Counted from the first letter of the stretch, positions 19,137 through 28,923 are shown. The stretch: 33,873 nucleotides of DNA from Bacteroidales bacterium (GCA_030523765.1 JAUNHX010000025.1:1-33873); one strand, 5' to 3'. Notes: generated by a model not told the origin, from the sequence alone. A program made the numbers and translations.

Positions 19137-22100
19137 TTAATCGAACGTTACTTCAAGACCCAAGCCACGGAGTTCGTGGATAAGGACGTTGAACGACTCG
19201 GGGATACCTGGGGTAGGCATGTTATCGCCCTTGACGATGTTCTCGTAGGTCTTAGCACGGCCATTAACATCATCGGACTTAACAGTGAGTACCTCCTGCA
19301 GCACGTTAGCGGCACCAAAGGCCTCGAGTGCCCAGACCTCCATCTCACCGAAACGCTGACCACCAAAGTTGGCTTTACCACCAAGGGGCTGCTGAGTGAT
19401 GAGCGAGTAGGGGCCGATAGAACGGGCATGCATCTTATCGTCAATCATGTGGTGCAACTTGAGCATATAGATGTAGCCCACAGTAGCCGGCTGGTCGAAG
19501 CGTTCGCCAGTCTCACCATCATAGAGGTAGGTACGACCATTTTCGGGCAGACCAGCCTCACGCATGTAACCGTTGATTTGTTCGAGTGTAGCACCGTCAA
19601 AGATGGGGGTCTTGAAACGTTTGCCCAATTTCTTGCCAGCCCAACCGAGTACAGTCTCATAGATCTGACCCAGGTTCATACGAGAAGGCACACCCAGAGG
19701 GTTGAGGACAATGTCGACAGGAGTACCATCGGCAAGGAATGGCATATCCTCGCGACGGACAATCTTCGAAACGATACCTTTGTTACCGTGACGGCCAGCC
19801 ATCTTGTCACCAATGCGGAGCTTACGCTTCATAGCCACATAGACTTTAGCCATTTGGACGATACCACTGGGAAGGTCGTCACCAACGGTGATGCTGAATT
19901 TCTCGCGGGTAAAACATCCGTTGACTTCACGGCACTTAATATTATAGTTATTGATAAGTTCGGCAACCAAAGCATTGGTCTCTTTATCGGTGGTCCACTT
20001 GGTGGCAACGACTTCGGTATAGTCTTCCACTTCTTTGAGGGCCTTGGCGGTGAACTTCACTTTCTTGGGGATGAGCTCCACACGGTGACTGCTATATACA
20101 CCATTGGAGGTCTTGCCGTTGAGTAGGAGGAAGAGCTTGTCGATCAGTTTGCTGCGCAAATCAGCCAACTCAGCCTCGTAGATCTCGGTAGGTTTAGCCA
20201 GCAACTCTTTCTCTTTGCTGCGAGCCTTGCGATCGCGAACCACTTTCGAGAAGAGTTTCTTGTCGATAACGACACCACGTACCGAAGGGGGAACCTTCAA
20301 GGAGGCATCCTTCACATCGCCAGCTTTGTCACCAAAGATAGCACGCAGCAGTTTCTCTTCGGGGGTAGGATCGCTCTCACCCTTGGGGGTGATTTTACCG
20401 ATGAGGATATCGCCCTCTTTCACCTCGGCACCGATACGGATGATACCGTTCTCATCGAGGTCGCGGGTAGCATCGTTCGATACATTAGGAATATCGCGCG
20501 TAAGTTCCTCAACACCGCGTTTGGTTTCGCGAACTTCGAGGGTATACTCTTCGATATGAACAGAGGTATAGATATCTTCGCGGACTACACGTTCGCTGAT
20601 CACAACAGCATCCTCGAAGTTGTAACCCTTCCAAGGCATGAAGGCCACCATCATGTTGCGGCCCAGAGCCAACTCACCACCCTGGGTGGCATAGCCCTCG
20701 CAGAGCACCTGACCTTTCTTGATCTTATCGCCCTTGCGGACAATAGGACGGAGGTTAATGCTGGTGGAGTGGTTGGTACGCTGATATTTGGTGAGGTGGT
20801 ATTCGCATACATCGTCATCGAACGATACGATGCGCTCTTTCTCAGTACGATTGTGACGGATCACGATGCGAGTAGAATCAACAAACTCTACCACACCATC
20901 GGCCTTGGCAGGCAGCAGCACACGCGAATCCTGAGCCACCGACTCCTCGATACCTGTTCCAACGATAGGAATCTCGGGGTTGATAAGAGGAACAGCCTGA
21001 CGCATCATGTTCGATCCCATCAGTGCACGGTTAGCATCGTCGTGCTCCAAGAAGGGGATGAGTGATGCAGCAATCGAAGCAATCTGGTTAGATGCAATAT
21101 CGATAAGATCGATCTCTTCGGGAGCCACGATGGGGAAGTCGGCCTGACGACGTGCTTTGATACGCTCGCCAACAATGTGGCCCGTTTCGTCTTGAGGCGT
21201 AGTAGCCTGAGCCACCGTCTTGTTCTCCTCATCTTCGGCAGTGAAGTAGATAGGATCTTCATTGATCATTACCTGACCATCAACAACGCGACGATAGGGG
21301 GTTTCGATGAAACCAAGACGGTTGATCTTAGCGTAGACGCTGAGCGAGGAGATAAGACCAATGTTGGGACCCTCAGGGGTTTCGATGGTACAGAGACGAC
21401 CATAATGGGTGTAGTGAACGTCGCGGACCTCGAAGCCAGCACGATCGCGCGAAAGACCGCCAGGACCGAGAGCCGAGATACGGCGTTTATGGGTAATCTC
21501 AGCCAAGGGGTTGGTCTGGTCCATGAACTGCGACAACTGGTTGGTGCCGAAGAAGGAGTTGATGACCGAAGAGAGAGTCTTGGCATTGATAAGTTCGGTG
21601 GGGGTGAAGACCTCGTTATCGCGAACGTTCATACGCTCACGGATGGTACGCGACATACGAGCCAGACCAACGCTGAACTGGTTGGCCAACTGTTCGCCCA
21701 CAGTACGGATACGACGGTTCGACAAGTGGTCGATATCGTCGACATCGGTTTTCTGATTGATGAGCTCGATCAGATATTGAATGATCGAGGTAATGTCCTC
21801 TTTGGTAAGTACCCGTACAGTATCGGGCACCGAGAGGTTGAGTTTGGTATTGATTCGGTAGCGACCCACATCGCCCAAATCGTAGCGCTTATCGGAGAAG
21901 AAGAGTTTCTCAATGATGCCACGTGCCGTCTCCTCATCAGGGGGTTCGGCATTACGCAGTGCGCGATAGATGTATTCAACAGCCTCCTTGGCATTATTGG
22001 CTGTGTCTTTCTTTAAGGTATTATATATAACAGAATAATCCAATCCGTCGACCTCTTCGGTCTTAACGAGAATGGTCTTTATGTCGAGTTCAAGAATTTT

Positions 22101-22943
22101 CTCTATGTTCTCGTCGGTGAGTTCGATATCGCGTTCGAGTACTACATCGGTACGTTCCATCGAAACGACCTCGCCAGTATCTTCGTCAACGAAGTCCTCG
22201 ATCCAACTGTCGACTACACGGGCTGCCAAACGGCGACCAATGACTTTCTTAAGGTTGGTGCGGTTCACCTTTACCTCTTCGGCTAGGTGGAAGATGTCGA
22301 GGATATCTTTATCGGACTCGAAACCGATAGCTCTCAGCAGGGTGGTAATGGGGAGTTTCTTCTTACGATCGATGTAAGCATACATGACGTTGTTGATATC
22401 GGTAGTGAACTCCATCCACGAACCACGGAAGGGGATGATACGAGCCGAATAAAGCTGTGTACCATTGGTATGGAACTGGGTGCCAAAGAAGACACCGGGC
22501 GAACGGTGCAGCTGAGATACCACCACGCGTTCAGCTCCATTGATTACGAACGTGCCTTTGGGGGTCATATAGGGAATCATACCCAAATAGACAGGCTGTT
22601 CGATAGCCTCAAAGTCCTCGTTCTCGGGGTCGTTGCACGACAGTTTCAGCTTGGCTTTCAAGGGAACACTGTAGGTAAGACCACGTTCGATACACTCCTC
22701 AATGCTGTAGCGAGGAGGATCGATGAAATAATCGAGAAATTCGAGGGTGAAATTATTACGGGCATCCGAAATCGGGAAATTGTCCCTAAAGACCTTGAAG
22801 AGTCCCTCATCCAAACGATTGTCGGGGTTGGTCTCGATCTGGAAGAAATCTTGGAACGATTTCAACTGAATATCCAAAAAGTCAGGATAGTCGTACTTGC
22901 GTACGGATGCGAAGTTGATGACTGTGGGTTGTTTTTGTGCCAA
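19137..22943 (-). CDS. rpoB: DNA-directed RNA polymerase subunit beta
   Basis: The 1268-residue beta subunit of RNA polymerase, complete and of normal length for Bacteroidetes. The start [11 protein letters not shown] is typical. The rifampicin-binding region is intact: [18 protein letters not shown] and [11 protein letters not shown], with the positions equivalent to E. coli Asp516, His526 and Ser531 all unmutated (Asp475, His485, Ser490). The active-site region GRHGNKG and a C-terminus of the usual type are present. It precedes rpoC by 23 bases and follows rplL after a 160-base spacer that contains a long hairpin (23038-23080), a place where several bacteria partly terminate or process the ribosomal-protein/polymerase transcript. 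Confidence 0.98.
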   Translation of the reverse strand: MAQKQPTVINFASVRKYDYPDFLDIQLKSFQDFFQIETNPDNRLDEGLFKVFRDNFPISDARNNFTLEFLDYFIDPPRYSIEECIERGLTYSVPLKAKLKLSCNDPENEDFEAIEQPVYLGMIPYMTPKGTFVINGAERVVVSQLHRSPGVFFGTQFHTNGTQLYSARIIPFRGSWMEFTTDINNVMYAYIDRKKKLPITTLLRAIGFESDKDILDIFHLAEEVKVNRTNLKKVIGRRLAARVVDSWIEDFVDEDTGEVVSMERTDVVLERDIELTDENIEKILELDIKTILVKTEEVDGLDYSVIYNTLKKDTANNAKEAVEYIYRALRNAEPPDEETARGIIEKLFFSDKRYDLGDVGRYRINTKLNLSVPDTVRVLTKEDITSIIQYLIELINQKTDVDDIDHLSNRRIRTVGEQLANQFSVGLARMSRTIRERMNVRDNEVFTPTELINAKTLSSVINSFFGTNQLSQFMDQTNPLAEITHKRRISALGPGGLSRDRAGFEVRDVHYTHYGRLCTIETPEGPNIGLISSLSVYAKINRLGFIETPYRRVVDGQVMINEDPIYFTAEDEENKTVAQATTPQDETGHIVGERIKARRQADFPIVAPEEIDLIDIASNQIASIAASLIPFLEHDDANRALMGSNMMRQAVPLINPEIPIVGTGIEESVAQDSRVLLPAKADGVVEFVDSTRIVIRHNRTEKERIVSFDDDVCEYHLTKYQRTNHSTSINLRPIVRKGDKIKKGQVLCEGYATQGGELALGRNMMVAFMPWKGYNFEDAVVISERVVREDIYTSVHIEEYTLEVRETKRGVEELTRDIPNVSNDATRDLDENGIIRIGAEVKEGDILIGKITPKGESDPTPEEKLLRAIFGDKAGDVKDASLKVPPSVRGVVIDKKLFSKVVRDRKARSKEKELLAKPTEIYEAELADLRSKLIDKLFLLLNGKTSNGVYSSHRVELIPKKVKFTAKALKEVEDYTEVVATKWTTDKETNALVAELINNYNIKCREVNGCFTREKFSITVGDDLPSGIVQMAKVYVAMKRKLRIGDKMAGRHGNKGIVSKIVRREDMPFLADGTPVDIVLNPLGVPSRMNLGQIYETVLGWAGKKLGKRFKTPIFDGATLEQINGYMREAGLPENGRTYLYDGETGERFDQPATVGYIYMLKLHHMIDDKMHARSIGPYSLITQQPLGGKANFGGQRFGEMEVWALEAFGAANVLQEVLTVKSDDVNGRAKTYENIVKGDNMPTPGIPESFNVLIHELRGLGLEVTFD

Positions 22944-23003
22944 GGTATTGGTGTGTTTAAAATTCTAAGCGAAAGACAATAGTTCTCGTGTATAGCGTAC
23001 CTT

Positions 23004-23020
23004 TATAGCAAAAGGCTATA
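23004..23020 (-). other. Small hairpin in the rpoB leader
   Basis: TATAGC (23004-23009) and GCTATA (23015-23020) pair around a 5-base loop, about 60 bases before the rpoB start. On the minus strand it is preceded by a TTTTTT run that follows the larger hairpin at 23038-23080, so the two together could modulate readthrough into rpoB. Confidence 0.35.
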
Positions 23021-23037
23021 AAAAAGCAGAACGACAA

Positions 23038-23080
23038 TAAGGAATAGGCACTCCGACGGGGTCGGAGGCCCTATTCCTTA
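23038..23080 (-). terminator. Attenuator-like hairpin between rplL and rpoB
   Basis: The minus strand folds into a long stem: an 11-bp outer stem (TAAGGAATAGG with CCTATTCCTTA), a 2x2 internal loop, a 7-bp GC-rich inner stem (CTCCGAC with GTCGGAG) and a CCC loop. It starts about 24 bases after the rplL stop. The nearest T run (TTTTTT) is about 14 bases further on, so this may be an attenuator or an RNase III processing site rather than a classical terminator. In E. coli the rplL-rpoB spacer holds both kinds of site. Confidence 0.6.
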
Positions 23081-23103
23081 GCGGAAATCAAACAGTTTTA
23101 AAC

Positions 23104-23487
23104 TTATTTAACTTCAACTTCAGCACCAGCCTCTTCGAGAGCTTTCTTCAGTGCGTCAGCTTCGTCCTTCGAGACACCTTCCTTAACGGGCTTAGGAGCG
23201 TTGTCAACGAGCTCTTTGGACTCTTTCAGACCAAGGCTTGCAAGGTCTTTAACAGCCTTTACAACACCAAGTTTCTTGGTAGCATCGGGCACACCCTTCA
23301 GGATAACGTCGAAGGAGGTCTTTTCCTCAGCGGCAGCAGCGCCACCAGCGGCGGGAGCAGCAGCAACTGCAACAGCAGCAGCAGCGGGTTCAATGCCGTA
23401 CTCTTCTTTGAGGACGTCAGCAAGTTCTTTTACTTCTTTAACGGTAAGGTTAACCAGTTCTTCAGCGATAGCTTTAATATCTGCCAT
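23104..23487 (-). CDS. rplL: 50S ribosomal protein L7/L12
   Basis: The 127-residue stalk protein of the large ribosomal subunit, which recruits translational GTPases. The N-terminal dimerisation domain ([22 protein letters not shown]), the Ala-rich hinge (residues about 35-55) and the C-terminal domain ([22 protein letters not shown], ending AGAEVEVK) are all visible. It follows rplJ after 178 bases, the usual order. The spacer holds an inverted repeat (23530-23579) that could set the higher L7/L12 dosage relative to L10. Confidence 0.98.
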   Translation of the reverse strand: MADIKAIAEELVNLTVKEVKELADVLKEEYGIEPAAAAVAVAAAPAAGGAAAAEEKTSFDVILKGVPDATKKLGVVKAVKDLASLGLKESKELVDNAPKPVKEGVSKDEADALKKALEEAGAEVEVK

Positions 23488-23529
23488 GACTTTATAAATT
23501 TTTGAATGTTTTACAATATTTGTTTTGTT

Positions 23530-23579
23530 AGGAGCCTATTGCCTTTTATTGTTTTATTTTATTTGATCAGGCGGCTCCT
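23530..23579 (-). other. Inverted repeat in the rplJ-rplL spacer
   Basis: AGGAGCC (23530-23536) and GGCTCCT (23573-23579) pair to close a loop of 36 bases that contains a further CCT/AGG match. On the minus strand it lies between the rplJ stop and the rplL start, about 40 bases before the latter. It may be a processing or translation-control structure; no T run follows, so it is not called a terminator. Confidence 0.4.
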
Positions 23580-23665
23580 GATTTTACTATTTTCAGCCCT
23601 TTGATTAGCGAGGCAGGCAAGGCCTCGAAAGTTTGTGTGGTAAGCGGAACAGCGGGTATACGCGC

Positions 23666-24196
23666 TTATTCGGCTTTCTCCGATAATGTTTCCAGAACAC
23701 CGCAAATGGTATTGCCGGCACCTTGCAGAGCGCTGATGACGTTCTTGGCAGGCGATTGAAGGAGAGCCACAACATCGGCGATGAGTTCGTTCTTGGACTT
23801 GATGTGTACCAAGGCCTCAAGATGCTCTTCACCAACGTAGAAGCATTCTTCAACATAGGCACCCTTAAGCACAGGCTTAGGACAGTTCTTCTCGTTAGCA
23901 CGGAAGGATTTGATAAGCTTGGCAGGAGCGTTGTTCGTGTTAGCTAACATTATGGCAGTCTCGCCCTTAATGCAGGGGAAGAGTTCGGAATAATCGATAC
24001 CGCTCTTCTCCATAGCCTTAATGAGGAGTTTGTTTTTAACCACTTCCAGCTTCACTTCGTTGCGGAAGGCGGCACGACGCAGCTTAGAGGTCTGTACCGA
24101 ATTCAAGCCTCCGATATCGGTGATGTAGATATGGGGGAAGGCTTTGATTTCTTCACACAAGGAATCAATGAGCTGATCTTTCTGTTCTTTTCTCAT
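23666..24196 (-). CDS. rplJ: 50S ribosomal protein L10
   Basis: The 176-residue stalk-base protein that anchors L7/L12 dimers to 23S rRNA. The conserved N-terminal part is clear: residues about 40-65 with SKLRRAAFRNEVKLEVVKNK and FPCIKGETAIMLAN. The C-terminal helix that binds L7/L12 (VISALQGAGNTICGVLETL) is present. The start MRKEQKDQ lies 26 bases after rplA, so no long autoregulatory leader is present between rplA and rplJ here. Confidence 0.97.
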   Translation of the reverse strand: MRKEQKDQLIDSLCEEIKAFPHIYITDIGGLNSVQTSKLRRAAFRNEVKLEVVKNKLLIKAMEKSGIDYSELFPCIKGETAIMLANTNNAPAKLIKSFRANEKNCPKPVLKGAYVEECFYVGEEHLEALVHIKSKNELIADVVALLQSPAKNVISALQGAGNTICGVLETLSEKAE

Positions 24197-24222
24197 GATG
24201 ATGTAAAAATGTGTGAGGTTAA

Positions 24223-24918
24223 TTACAAGGTAGCAGCTTTAGGATCAACTTTGACACCGGGGCTCATGGTGCTAGAGATAGCGATACTCTTAACGTAGGT
24301 ACCTTTAGCAGCAGCCGGTTTCAGTTTGATGATAGCCTGGAGTACTTCGCGTGCGTTGTCAACGATCTTCTGATTGTCGAAGGAGCATTTGGCCACAGCG
24401 GTATGGATGATACCGAATTTGTCGACCTTGAAGTCGATCTTACCGGCCTTTGCCTCCTGGACAGCCTTGCCAACCTCCATAGTAACGGTACCCGTTTTGG
24501 GGTTAGGCATGAGGCCGCGAGGACCGAGGATACGACCCAGAGCACCCACCTTGGGCATAACGCTGGGCATGGTAATGATAACATCTACATCCGTCCAACC
24601 GCCTTTTATTTTGGTGATGTATTCATCAAGGCCATAATAATCGGCTCCGGCAGCTTTGGCTTCTTCTTCTTTGTCGGGGGTGCAGAGTACGAGGACGCGG
24701 ACGGTCTTACCGGTACCGTGAGGCAGGGTAACAGAGCCACGAACCATCTGGTTGGCCTTACGAGGGTCAACACCCAGACGAACGTCGATATCGACGCTTG
24801 CATCGAACTTGGTGTAGCTGATCTCTTTCACCACCTTTACAGCATCTTCCAAGGAATAGAGCTGAGTTTTGTCGAATTTAGCTAAAGCTTCTTTTTGTTT
24901 TTTAGATAGTTTTGCCAT
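24223..24918 (-). CDS. rplA: 50S ribosomal protein L1
   Basis: The 231-residue L1 protein, which forms the mobile L1 stalk near the ribosomal E site and in many bacteria represses its own operon by binding mRNA. The signatures [33 protein letters not shown] and [13 protein letters not shown] are all present, and the length is normal. It lies 60 bases after rplK and 26 bases before rplJ, in the conserved rplKAJL cluster. Confidence 0.98.
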   Translation of the reverse strand: MAKLSKKQKEALAKFDKTQLYSLEDAVKVVKEISYTKFDASVDIDVRLGVDPRKANQMVRGSVTLPHGTGKTVRVLVLCTPDKEEEAKAAGADYYGLDEYITKIKGGWTDVDVIITMPSVMPKVGALGRILGPRGLMPNPKTGTVTMEVGKAVQEAKAGKIDFKVDKFGIIHTAVAKCSFDNQKIVDNAREVLQAIIKLKPAAAKGTYVKSIAISSTMSPGVKVDPKAATL

Positions 24919-24978
24919 GTTTTTGATTCATTTGTGGTCACCGCATTGATTAGATGCTACCACGTTAAACAATTGTCT

Positions 24979-25422
24979 TTACTTAGCAAGAGGATTCTCA
25001 CCCGTAACAGTGATACCCATGCTGCGTGCAGTGCCTGCCACCATGCTCATGGCCGACTCAATAGTGAAACAGTTGAGGTCGGGCATTTTGGCTTCGGCAA
25101 TCTGACGGACCTGTTCCCAGGTGACGGAGGCTACCTTTACACGGTTGGGTTCAGCGGAACCTTTCTGTGCTTTGGAGAGCTCTTTCAACTGGACAGCGAC
25201 AGGGGGAGTCTTAACAACGAAATCAAAGGACTTGTCGGAGTACACAGTGATGATAACAGGGACAATTTTGCCGGCCTGTTCCTGCGTACGGGCGTTGAAC
25301 TGCTTGCAGAACTCCATGATGTTCACACCCTTGGCACCCAGAGCGGGACCTACGGGAGGAGCGGGGTTAGCAGCACCACCTTTGATTTGAAGTTTGATCA
25401 ATCCTGCAACTTCTTTTGCCAT
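24979..25422 (-). CDS. rplK: 50S ribosomal protein L11
   Basis: The 147-residue L11 protein of the GTPase-associated centre. The N-terminal domain ([20 protein letters not shown], then [13 protein letters not shown]) and the RNA-binding C-terminal domain ([22 protein letters not shown]) match the family throughout. It lies 60 bases after nusG and before rplA. Confidence 0.98.
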   Translation of the reverse strand: MAKEVAGLIKLQIKGGAANPAPPVGPALGAKGVNIMEFCKQFNARTQEQAGKIVPVIITVYSDKSFDFVVKTPPVAVQLKELSKAQKGSAEPNRVKVASVTWEQVRQIAEAKMPDLNCFTIESAMSMVAGTARSMGITVTGENPLAK

Positions 25423-25482
25423 GATTTGATTCTTTTTAGATTAATTAAACGTTTATTCCCGCCTTTGCGGGAGGTTGATTTC

Positions 25483-26052
25483 TCACTGTTCTTTCTCTAC
25501 TTGGTTGTAGCCCAGTTCAAGCGGCGTTTTGCGGCCGAAGATCTTTACTACCACTTTGAGACGACATTTCTCTTCGTTGATCTCTTCGATCACACCCGAG
25601 AAGGAATTGAACGGACCATCGATGACTTTGACTGTCTCGCCAACAAGGAAGCGCTCGTCCATGGTTTCGCCAAACTCGTTTTGCTCGTCGATGTTGCCCA
25701 TAATACGGGCCACTTCGGAGGGGCGCATCGGGGTAGGCTTGCCATTGAAATTGTTCGAACGATCGTCTTTCTCGCGGAGGAAGTCAAGCACATTGGGCAA
25801 GTTCTGAATGACGGGGATAATCTCGTCACGAAGGTCGGCCTCAATCAACACATAACCCGGAAAGAAGTTACGTTCTTTGATAACTTTCTTTCCGTTGCGG
25901 ATTGTTACCACCTTCTCGGTAGGGACGAGCACCTGCGGAACTAGATCCTGCCAACCACGTTTGGCGACTTCGCCTTCGATGTATTCTTTGGCTTTCTTCT
26001 CTTTACCGCTGATAGCCCTAACAACATACCATTTCTTTGCTTGCTGATCCAT
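25483..26052 (-). CDS. nusG: Transcription termination/antitermination protein NusG
   Basis: The 189-residue NusG, which binds RNA polymerase and couples transcription to translation or Rho. The N-terminal NGN domain (KKWYVVRAISGKEKKAKEYI, RNFFPGYVLIEADL) and the C-terminal KOW domain (GETVKVIDGPFNSFSGVI) are intact. The start MDQQAKKWY at 26052 has an upstream AAGGAG about 8 bases away, one of the better ribosome binding sites in the operon. It follows secE after a 175-base spacer. Confidence 0.97.
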   Translation of the reverse strand: MDQQAKKWYVVRAISGKEKKAKEYIEGEVAKRGWQDLVPQVLVPTEKVVTIRNGKKVIKERNFFPGYVLIEADLRDEIIPVIQNLPNVLDFLREKDDRSNNFNGKPTPMRPSEVARIMGNIDEQNEFGETMDERFLVGETVKVIDGPFNSFSGVIEEINEEKCRLKVVVKIFGRKTPLELGYNQVEKEQ

Positions 26053-26185
26053 AACTTGTTATCTCCTTAGATGAACAGTGAATAATGAACTTTGGACTTT
26101 GCTTGCACACCTATAGCTTGGGGCCTTACGAGGGCAAGCGCCACAGTTATTATATTAATGGACAACGAAGGGAAAGCAGTGCCAC

Positions 26186-26214
26186 AAAAAAATTGGGAAG
26201 CATCGGCAGTGCTT
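26186..26214 (-). terminator. Possible weak attenuator between secE and nusG
   Basis: On the minus strand a short stem (AAGCA with TGCTT, 26198-26214, 7-base loop) is followed within 5 bases by seven T residues (complement of 26186-26192). It begins 13 bases after the secE stop. The stem is short, so termination would be partial at most; nusG has no obvious promoter of its own in the spacer. Confidence 0.3.
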
Positions 26215-26227
26215 GTAGCCCAGCGTC

Positions 26228-26443
26228 TTATCCTATTAATGCGTAAATAAAACCTAAGATACCTTTATATCCGCCAGGGTTGATACCACAAACCCAGTCC
26301 ATCACGAAGATGACGAGGGATAAAATAACAGCAGCAACAGCCACCACTACGGCACTGTTCTGCAACTCTTTGAATGTAGGCCACGACACTTTGTGCACAA
26401 GTTCTTCGTAGCTCTCTTTTACATAGTTACCAAATTTAGACAT
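26228..26443 (-). CDS. secE: Preprotein translocase subunit SecE
   Basis: A 71-residue single-span subunit of the SecYEG protein-export channel. The amphipathic segment with the signature VSWPTFKEL precedes one hydrophobic transmembrane helix (residues about 31-50). The start is placed at 26443 (MSKFGNYVKESYEEL): a longer in-frame start at 26512 would run into the tRNA-Trp gene, and the extra residues do not match the family. An AAAGAAAG stretch precedes the chosen start. It lies between tRNA-Trp and nusG, the common bacterial order. Confidence 0.95.
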   Translation of the reverse strand: MSKFGNYVKESYEELVHKVSWPTFKELQNSAVVVAVAAVILSLVIFVMDWVCGINPGGYKGILGFIYALIG

Positions 26444-26463
26444 CTTTCTTTGATCTTTTTTAG

Positions 26464-26534
26464 CAGGGGCAGAGAGAATCGAACTCCCATCTACGGTTTT
26501 GGAGACCGCCATTCTGCCATTAAACTATGCCCCT
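26464..26534 (-). tRNA. tRNA-Trp (anticodon CCA)
   Basis: A 71-base cloverleaf with a 7-bp acceptor stem (AGGGGCA with TGCCCCT), discriminator G, anticodon loop CTCCAAA and T-arm sequence GTTCGATTC. No CCA end is encoded. It sits between tuf and secE, a frequent location for tRNA-Trp in bacteria. Confidence 0.97.
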
Positions 26535-26581
26535 GGAAGTGGCGAACCGAAGTCCGCCACATGATTTTCGATTATTGAGAA

Positions 26582-27769
26582 TTATTCAAGAATCTTGGTT
26601 ACCTGACCCGAACCAACGGTGCGGCCACCCTCGCGGATAGCGAAGCGGAGGTTCTCGTTCAGAGCGATGTCAGCGATAAGCTCAACGGTGATGGTCAAGT
26701 TGTCGCCAGGCATAACCATTTCGCGACCCTCGGGAAGCTGGATGGTACCAGTAACGTCGGTGGTGCGGAAATAGAACTGAGGACGGTAGTTGTTGTGGAA
26801 AGGAGTATGACGACCACCTTCTTCCTTCTTCAGGATATAAACGGTAGCCTCGAATTTATGGTGAGGTTTAACCGAACCGGGTTTGGCGATAACCATACCA
26901 CGACGGATCTCATCTTTATCGATACCACGGAGGAGCAGACCTACGTTGTCGCCAGCTTCACCTTCGTCAAGAATCTTGCGGAACATCTCAACACCGGTAA
27001 CAACCGATTTGAGTTTCTCAGCACCCATACCAATAATATCAACGGGGTCGCCAGTGTGGATAACACCAGTCTCAATACGGCCAGTACCTACAGTACCACG
27101 ACCAGTGATCGAGAATACGTCCTCGATAGGCATCAGGAAGTCTTTATCAACGGCGCGAACAGGCAGGGGGATCCAGCTATCAACAGCAGCCATCAAGTCT
27201 TCAACGTTCTTAACGCCAGAAGCTTCACCGTTCAAAGCGGCGAGAGCGGAACCACGGATTACGGGGATGTTGTCACCATCATAATCGTAGGAGCTGAGGA
27301 GCTCACGGATTTCCATCTCAACGAGGTCGAGAAGTTCGGGGTCGTCAACGAGGTCGCACTTGTTCATGAAAACAACCAACTGGGGAACACCAACCTGGCG
27401 AGCCAGAAGGATGTGCTCACGAGTCTGAGGCATAGGACCATCGGTAGCGGCTACAACGAGGATAGCACCGTCCATCTGAGCGGCACCAGTAACCATGTTC
27501 TTCACGTAGTCAGCGTGGCCGGGGCAGTCAACGTGTGCATAGTGACGGTTCTCGGTCTGATACTCAACGTGAGCGGTGTTGATGGTGATACCACGCTCTT
27601 TCTCTTCAGGAGCGGAGTCGATAGAATCGAAGGATTTCACTTCGGAGAGACCCTTGGAAGCCAGCACTTGGGTGATAGCAGCAGTAAGGGTGGTCTTACC
27701 GTGGTCAACGTGGCCAATAGTACCGATGTTGACGTGCGGTTTCGAACGATCGAATTTTTCTTTTGCCAT
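26582..27769 (-). CDS. tuf: Elongation factor Tu
   Basis: The 395-residue GTPase that delivers aminoacyl-tRNA to the ribosome. The P-loop GHVDHGKT (residues 19-26), switch [18 protein letters not shown] and NKCD motifs are present, as are domains 2 and 3 up to the C-terminal [10 protein letters not shown]. Length and sequence are normal. It follows four tRNA genes and precedes tRNA-Trp and secE. The start codon has no Shine-Dalgarno sequence; a 14-bp perfect palindrome (27772-27785) ends two bases before it. Confidence 0.99.
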   Translation of the reverse strand: MAKEKFDRSKPHVNIGTIGHVDHGKTTLTAAITQVLASKGLSEVKSFDSIDSAPEEKERGITINTAHVEYQTENRHYAHVDCPGHADYVKNMVTGAAQMDGAILVVAATDGPMPQTREHILLARQVGVPQLVVFMNKCDLVDDPELLDLVEMEIRELLSSYDYDGDNIPVIRGSALAALNGEASGVKNVEDLMAAVDSWIPLPVRAVDKDFLMPIEDVFSITGRGTVGTGRIETGVIHTGDPVDIIGMGAEKLKSVVTGVEMFRKILDEGEAGDNVGLLLRGIDKDEIRRGMVIAKPGSVKPHHKFEATVYILKKEEGGRHTPFHNNYRPQFYFRTTDVTGTIQLPEGREMVMPGDNLTITVELIADIALNENLRFAIREGGRTVGSGQVTKILE

Positions 27770-27771
27770 TT

Positions 27772-27785
27772 TTAATACGTATTAA
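27772..27785. repeat. 14-bp palindrome directly before the tuf start codon
   Basis: TTAATACGTATTAA is self-complementary and lies two bases upstream of the tuf ATG, where a ribosome binding site would be expected. It could be a regulator site or a weak hairpin at the translation start, or simply an AT-rich leader suited to Bacteroidetes initiation. Confidence 0.4.
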
Positions 27786-27821
27786 GTTTACAAACAATTC
27801 ATTTAACTTTTCACAGACTAA

Positions 27822-27847
27822 GAGGGCAAACTACACATTTGTCCCTC
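27822..27847 (-). other. Hairpin in the tuf leader
   Basis: GAGGGCAAA (27822-27830) and TTTGTCCCTC (27838-27847) pair over 9 bp with one bulged base and a 7-base loop. It lies about 55-80 bases upstream of tuf, in the spacer after tRNA-Thr(GGT). No T run follows, so a tRNA/mRNA processing or leader role is more likely than termination. Confidence 0.4.
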
Positions 27848-27961
27848 CTGCTTTCTGTTGCTTTCCCTGCTTTAGGTCTTCGCCATCCACCTATTATTAA
27901 TCTGTTGTTGTTCAGGCAGTCTCGTTGTTACGAGGGCTGGACTTTTTTTGCATGAAAAAAG

Positions 27962-28033
27962 AGCTAGAGACGAGAGTCGGACTCGTGACCTCTTCCTTAC
28001 CAAGGAAGCGCTCTACCACTGAGCTACTCCAGC
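27962..28033 (-). tRNA. tRNA-Thr (anticodon GGT)
   Basis: A 72-base cloverleaf with acceptor stem GCTGGAG/CTCTAGC (one G-U pair), D-arm TAGCTCAGTGGTAGAGC, anticodon loop TTGGTAA between CTTCC and GGAAG, and T-arm GAGTCCGACTC. No CCA end is encoded. A T-rich tract follows on the minus strand. It is the fourth tRNA of the tRNA-tuf operon. Confidence 0.96.
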
Positions 28034-28099
28034 TTATGAGTTTGTTCCGTTGCCTGATTGATTGTGAGGTTTTTGCCCCTCGCTCAGAGAACGTTGTTG

Positions 28100-28172
28100 A
28101 GCGGAAGACGGGGCTCGAACCCGCCACCTATAGCTTGGAAGGCTATCGCTCTACCAAATGAGCTACTTCCGC
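28100..28172 (-). tRNA. tRNA-Gly (anticodon TCC)
   Basis: A 73-base cloverleaf with acceptor stem GCGGAAG/CTTCCGC, anticodon loop CTTCCAA within ATAGC/GCTAT, and T-arm GGGTTCGAGCCC. The discriminator is T, and no CCA end is encoded. It is the third tRNA of the operon. Confidence 0.97.
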
Positions 28173-28190
28173 TTTTCAGGCTTTGGATGG

Positions 28191-28272
28191 TGGGGAAGAG
28201 TGGACTCGAACCACTGAACTCCGAAGAGGACAGATTTACAGTCTGTTGCAATTGCCACTATGCGACTTCCCC
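28191..28272 (-). tRNA. tRNA-Tyr (anticodon GTA)
   Basis: An 82-base class II tRNA with acceptor stem GGGGAAG/CTTCCCC, anticodon loop CTGTAAA between CAGA and TCTG, and the long variable arm expected of bacterial tRNA-Tyr. The discriminator is A. It is the second tRNA of the operon. Confidence 0.96.
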
Positions 28273-28308
28273 ATATCTTTCAACCGATGTATTTCGGTTC
28301 AAAGTCCG

Positions 28309-28381
28309 AGCCGATGAAGGGACTCGAACCCCCGACAGGCTGATTACAAATCAGCTACTCTACCAACTGAGTTACATCGGC
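28309..28381 (-). tRNA. tRNA-Thr (anticodon TGT)
   Basis: A 73-base cloverleaf with acceptor stem GCCGATG/CATCGGC, anticodon loop TTTGTAA between GCTGA and TCAGC, and T-arm GGGTTCGAGTCCC. It is the first gene of the operon, about 50 bases after the promoter. Confidence 0.97.
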
Positions 28382-28430
28382 TTGATACATTCGTTTCAAA
28401 CAACTCTGCGTTTCCGCGTTTTTCGAGTTG

Positions 28431-28461
28431 CAAAGATACACCACTTTTTGAATCTACCAAA
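28431..28461 (-). promoter_or_regulatory. Promoter of the tRNA-tuf operon (TTTG-N19-TATCTTTG)
   Basis: The minus strand carries a -33 TTTG (28461-28458), exactly 19 bases, then TATCTTTG (28438-28431). This fits the Bacteroidetes primary sigma factor consensus (TTTG / TAnnTTTG). The first tRNA begins 49 bases downstream. It may drive the tRNAs and tuf and, by readthrough, part of the secE-nusG-rpl-rpo block. Confidence 0.8.
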
Positions 28462-28890
28462 ACTTTTTTTTAAATTTTTCCTCTCTCTTTATTCACATTA
28501 TTGATTTTCAATACTAATTTCTCGAAACTTTTTTCATCTTTTTCTCTCTTCGAGGTATGCATTTCTCTATTTTGAAAATGATTTTCACGCAAAATTCATC
28601 ACTTTTCATCATTGCTTGCCCTATCATTTCTTCCATCATACTCTTTATCAGTATTTTGTGTTTTAACAAACCAAATTCCACAAACAATCAATAATGACAT
28701 TAAACACTGTGTATCAACATATAATATCATTTCTTAGAACTTTGTTATTCCCATTGTTTTATTCCCTTTTCTGTATACCTCATCAAGAGACGATTCGCCA
28801 ATCGAAAAAGGTGTTGATCAATTCCTCCTTTAATATATTTTATCATTATTTTTACAGCACCATTTCTCATCATTTTGGGTTCTATGTAAG

Positions 28891-28923
28891 TCTAACCTAA
28901 CTCTAACTTAACTCTAACCTAAG
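28891..28923 (+). repeat. Tandem array of TCTAACCTAAC, 11-bp period
   Basis: Three adjacent 11-base units (TCTAACCTAAC, TCTAACTTAAC, TCTAACCTAAG) differ at one or two positions. They are flanked by degenerate units TCTATGTAAG (28881-28890) and TCTTAC (28924-28929). The period is close to one helical turn of DNA. Confidence 0.7.

Noticed and set aside
26444..26512. Longer secE start
   Set aside because: The extension overlaps the tRNA-Trp gene and does not resemble SecE; the start at 26443 has a better leader.
27925..28504. Plus-strand frames across the tRNA cluster
   Set aside because: They read antisense through four tRNA genes; not coding.
28694..28900. 68-codon plus-strand frame in the large intergenic region
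   Set aside because: AT-rich low-complexity product, no ribosome site, ends inside a tandem repeat.
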